Shown here: in pieces, positions 7,041 through 7,478 of the stretch | How the letters are laid out: each line of letters begins with the position of its first letter | Position numbering within the stretch: the first letter of the stretch is position 1 | From: Chloroflexota bacterium | GTDB taxonomy: Bacteria; Chloroflexota; Dehalococcoidia; Plut-88900 | Length of the DNA stretch: 7,478 nt | Reading direction: 5' to 3' | Assembly: GCA_022566235.1 (NCBI GenBank) | Contig: JADFJI010000100.1 | Coordinates: 1-7,478, forward strand | Notes under the pieces: model-generated | What the model saw: only the letters and a program-made list of their open reading frames with translations | Databases searched by the model: none | What the model was told of the DNA's origin: nothing | Program-made: the position numbers and the translations under genes

Positions 7041-7080
7041 CACGCCCCTGTACCTTCCTCCCCACACCCCATTCCCCCCG
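7041..7080 (+). other. C-rich, G-poor tract between the regulator and pilin genes
   Basis: Of these 40 bases, 25 are C and only 3 are G. C-runs lie at 7045-7048, 7060-7063, 7067-7070 and 7074-7079. Transcribed from the + strand this resembles a Rho-loading (rut) region. The minus strand has four G-runs of at least four, with loops of 3, 3 and 11 bases, so it could form a G-quadruplex. The composition is seen directly; both functional readings are inference. No gene is supported here. Confidence 0.45.
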
Positions 7081-7112
7081 TATGGCAGCCTCTTTCTCAC
7101 TCTAAAGGGCTA

Positions 7113-7154
7113 GCACTTTTATCACCCTTTTCCTCACCCAAAAAGGTGATGTGC
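7113..7154 (+). promoter_or_regulatory. Alternative inverted repeats in the pilin leader
   Basis: GGTGAT (7145-7150) can pair with ATCACC (7121-7126), with outer GCAC (7113-7116) meeting GTGC (7151-7154) across a TTTT bulge. GGTGA can instead pair with the nearer TCACC (7134-7138) around a CAAAAA loop. TCACCC occurs twice, at 7122-7127 and 7134-7139, so the two folds exclude each other. It may be an RNA switch, a protein site or chance. I do not recognise a known riboswitch core. Confidence 0.35.
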
Positions 7155-7173
7155 CGGCAGCAGCCTGGGTACA

Positions 7174-7187
7174 TACTAGGGCTAGTA
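7174..7187 (+). promoter_or_regulatory. 14-bp dyad just upstream of the pilin start, possible operator
   Basis: TACTAG and CTAGTA are inverted 6-bp arms separated by GG, ending 16 bases before the pilin ATG. TAC...GTA ends recall NarL-family half-sites, though the spacing differs from the NarL 7-2-7 arrangement. As RNA it could form a 5-bp stem with a GGGC loop, six bases before the GGAG ribosome binding site. No convincing -35/-10 pair was found nearby, so whether it acts on DNA or RNA is open. Confidence 0.35.
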
Positions 7188-7203
7188 AACGTGGAGAATG
7201 GAG

Positions 7204-7478
7204 ATGGGTGAGAAGCACACAAGGAATCAGAAAGGGTTCACTCTCATAGAGTTGCTGATGGTGATCACCATCATCGGCGTTCTGGTGGGGATCGTGGCCC
7301 CTGCCGTCGGAGGGACCGGAAACCTTGGCACCGAGGCCCAGGTGGAAAGCGATGGCAAGGAGATCCAGTCTGCAGTGGACCGTTACCACAACTCCGCTAC
7401 CAAGCCGGACCAGTGGCCAGAGCAGGCCTTCGGGACCATCTACAATAACCCTGATGGCGGCTCCCGCAAGTTCCTGGA
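7204..7478 (+). CDS. Type IV prepilin / GspG-like pseudopilin, 3'-truncated by the window edge
   Basis: This is the precursor of a pilus or pseudopilus subunit, to be cleaved and N-methylated by a prepilin peptidase and assembled by the machine encoded upstream. From ATG 7204 the leader is MGEKHTRNQKG (11 residues, positively charged, Gly at -1), followed by mature FTLIELLMVITIIGVLVGIV with Phe+1 and Glu+5, the class III signal and helical core typical of type IVa pilins. After the hydrophobic helix come a polar stretch and AVDRYHNSATKPDQWP, which resembles the region where GspG-like pilins read A-x-x-x-Y. The window ends after 91 codons, so the C-terminal domain cannot be judged. GGAG at 7193-7196 sits seven bases before ATG 7204. 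An in-frame ATG at 7198 would add Met-Glu but lies too close to that site. Major pilin versus minor pseudopilin cannot be decided here. Confidence 0.9.
   Translation, partial: MGEKHTRNQKGFTLIELLMVITIIGVLVGIVAPAVGGTGNLGTEAQVESDGKEIQSAVDRYHNSATKPDQWPEQAFGTIYNNPDGGSRKFL

Noticed and set aside
7083..7098. Sigma-54-like promoter (TGGCAG...) before the pilin gene
   Set aside because: The downstream GC element at the right spacing is absent (TC or CT there), and the regulator nearby is not an NtrC-type activator.
7147..7177. Sigma-70 promoter with CATACT as -10
   Set aside because: No acceptable -35 lies at 16-18 bases upstream, and the -10 matches only four of six positions.
7100..7203. Cyclic di-GMP riboswitch in the pilin leader
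   Set aside because: Pilin leaders sometimes carry one, but the conserved GEMM-I core sequences are not present.
7023..7211. A 62-codon + strand ORF with Pro-rich translation
   Set aside because: It is the reading of a C-rich non-coding tract and runs over the pilin start in another frame.
7102..7389. A 95-codon minus-strand ORF opposite the pilin gene
   Set aside because: It is antisense to a clearly recognised prepilin, with no motif of its own.

Overview
The window carries most of a type IV pilus / type II secretion-like assembly cluster on the + strand, with a two-component regulatory pair inserted before a pilin gene. The DNA is GC-rich. There is no rRNA, tRNA, insertion sequence or CRISPR array, and the minus strand has no convincing gene. 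The organism is probably a bacterium without a conventional outer membrane. The PilM/N/O-type alignment proteins are present, but no PilP or secretin (PilQ/GspD) gene follows them where diderm pilMNOPQ operons have one. The E-C-N-O-M order, the divergent PilM and the NarL-type pair would suit a Chloroflexota lineage such as Dehalococcoidia. That is an inference from style, not a marker-based assignment.

Layout: (1) positions 2-1312, the 3' part of a PilB/GspE assembly ATPase whose N-terminal domain lies upstream of the window; (2) 1367-2575, the PilC/GspF inner-membrane platform protein; (3) 2572-3228, a PilN-like protein; (4) 3236-3826, a PilO-like protein; (5) about 3813-4856, a PilM-like actin-fold protein with an unusual tandem-repeat N-terminus; (6) a 132-base gap with a hairpin that could cover a ribosome binding site; (7) 4989-6299, a polytopic HisKA_3-type sensor histidine kinase; (8) 6296-6988, a NarL/FixJ-type response regulator; (9) a 215-base non-coding interval (6989-7203) with a terminator-like hairpin, a C-rich/G-poor tract, alternative inverted repeats and a 14-bp dyad; (10) 7204 to the end, the start of a type IV prepilin gene.

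Working model: the ATPase drives the PilC platform. PilN and PilO form a membrane alignment complex that PilM joins from the cytoplasm. The prepilin is the extruded substrate. The kinase and regulator sit between the machine and its pilin and overlap each other by four bases (ATGA), so they may control pilin expression, though this is inferred only from position. The parts are recognisable families. The less ordinary points are the PilM protein (two diverged 18-residue amphipathic repeats and degenerate nucleotide-binding loops), the DesK/NarL-type pair in place of the better-known PilS/PilR type, and the structured pilin leader.
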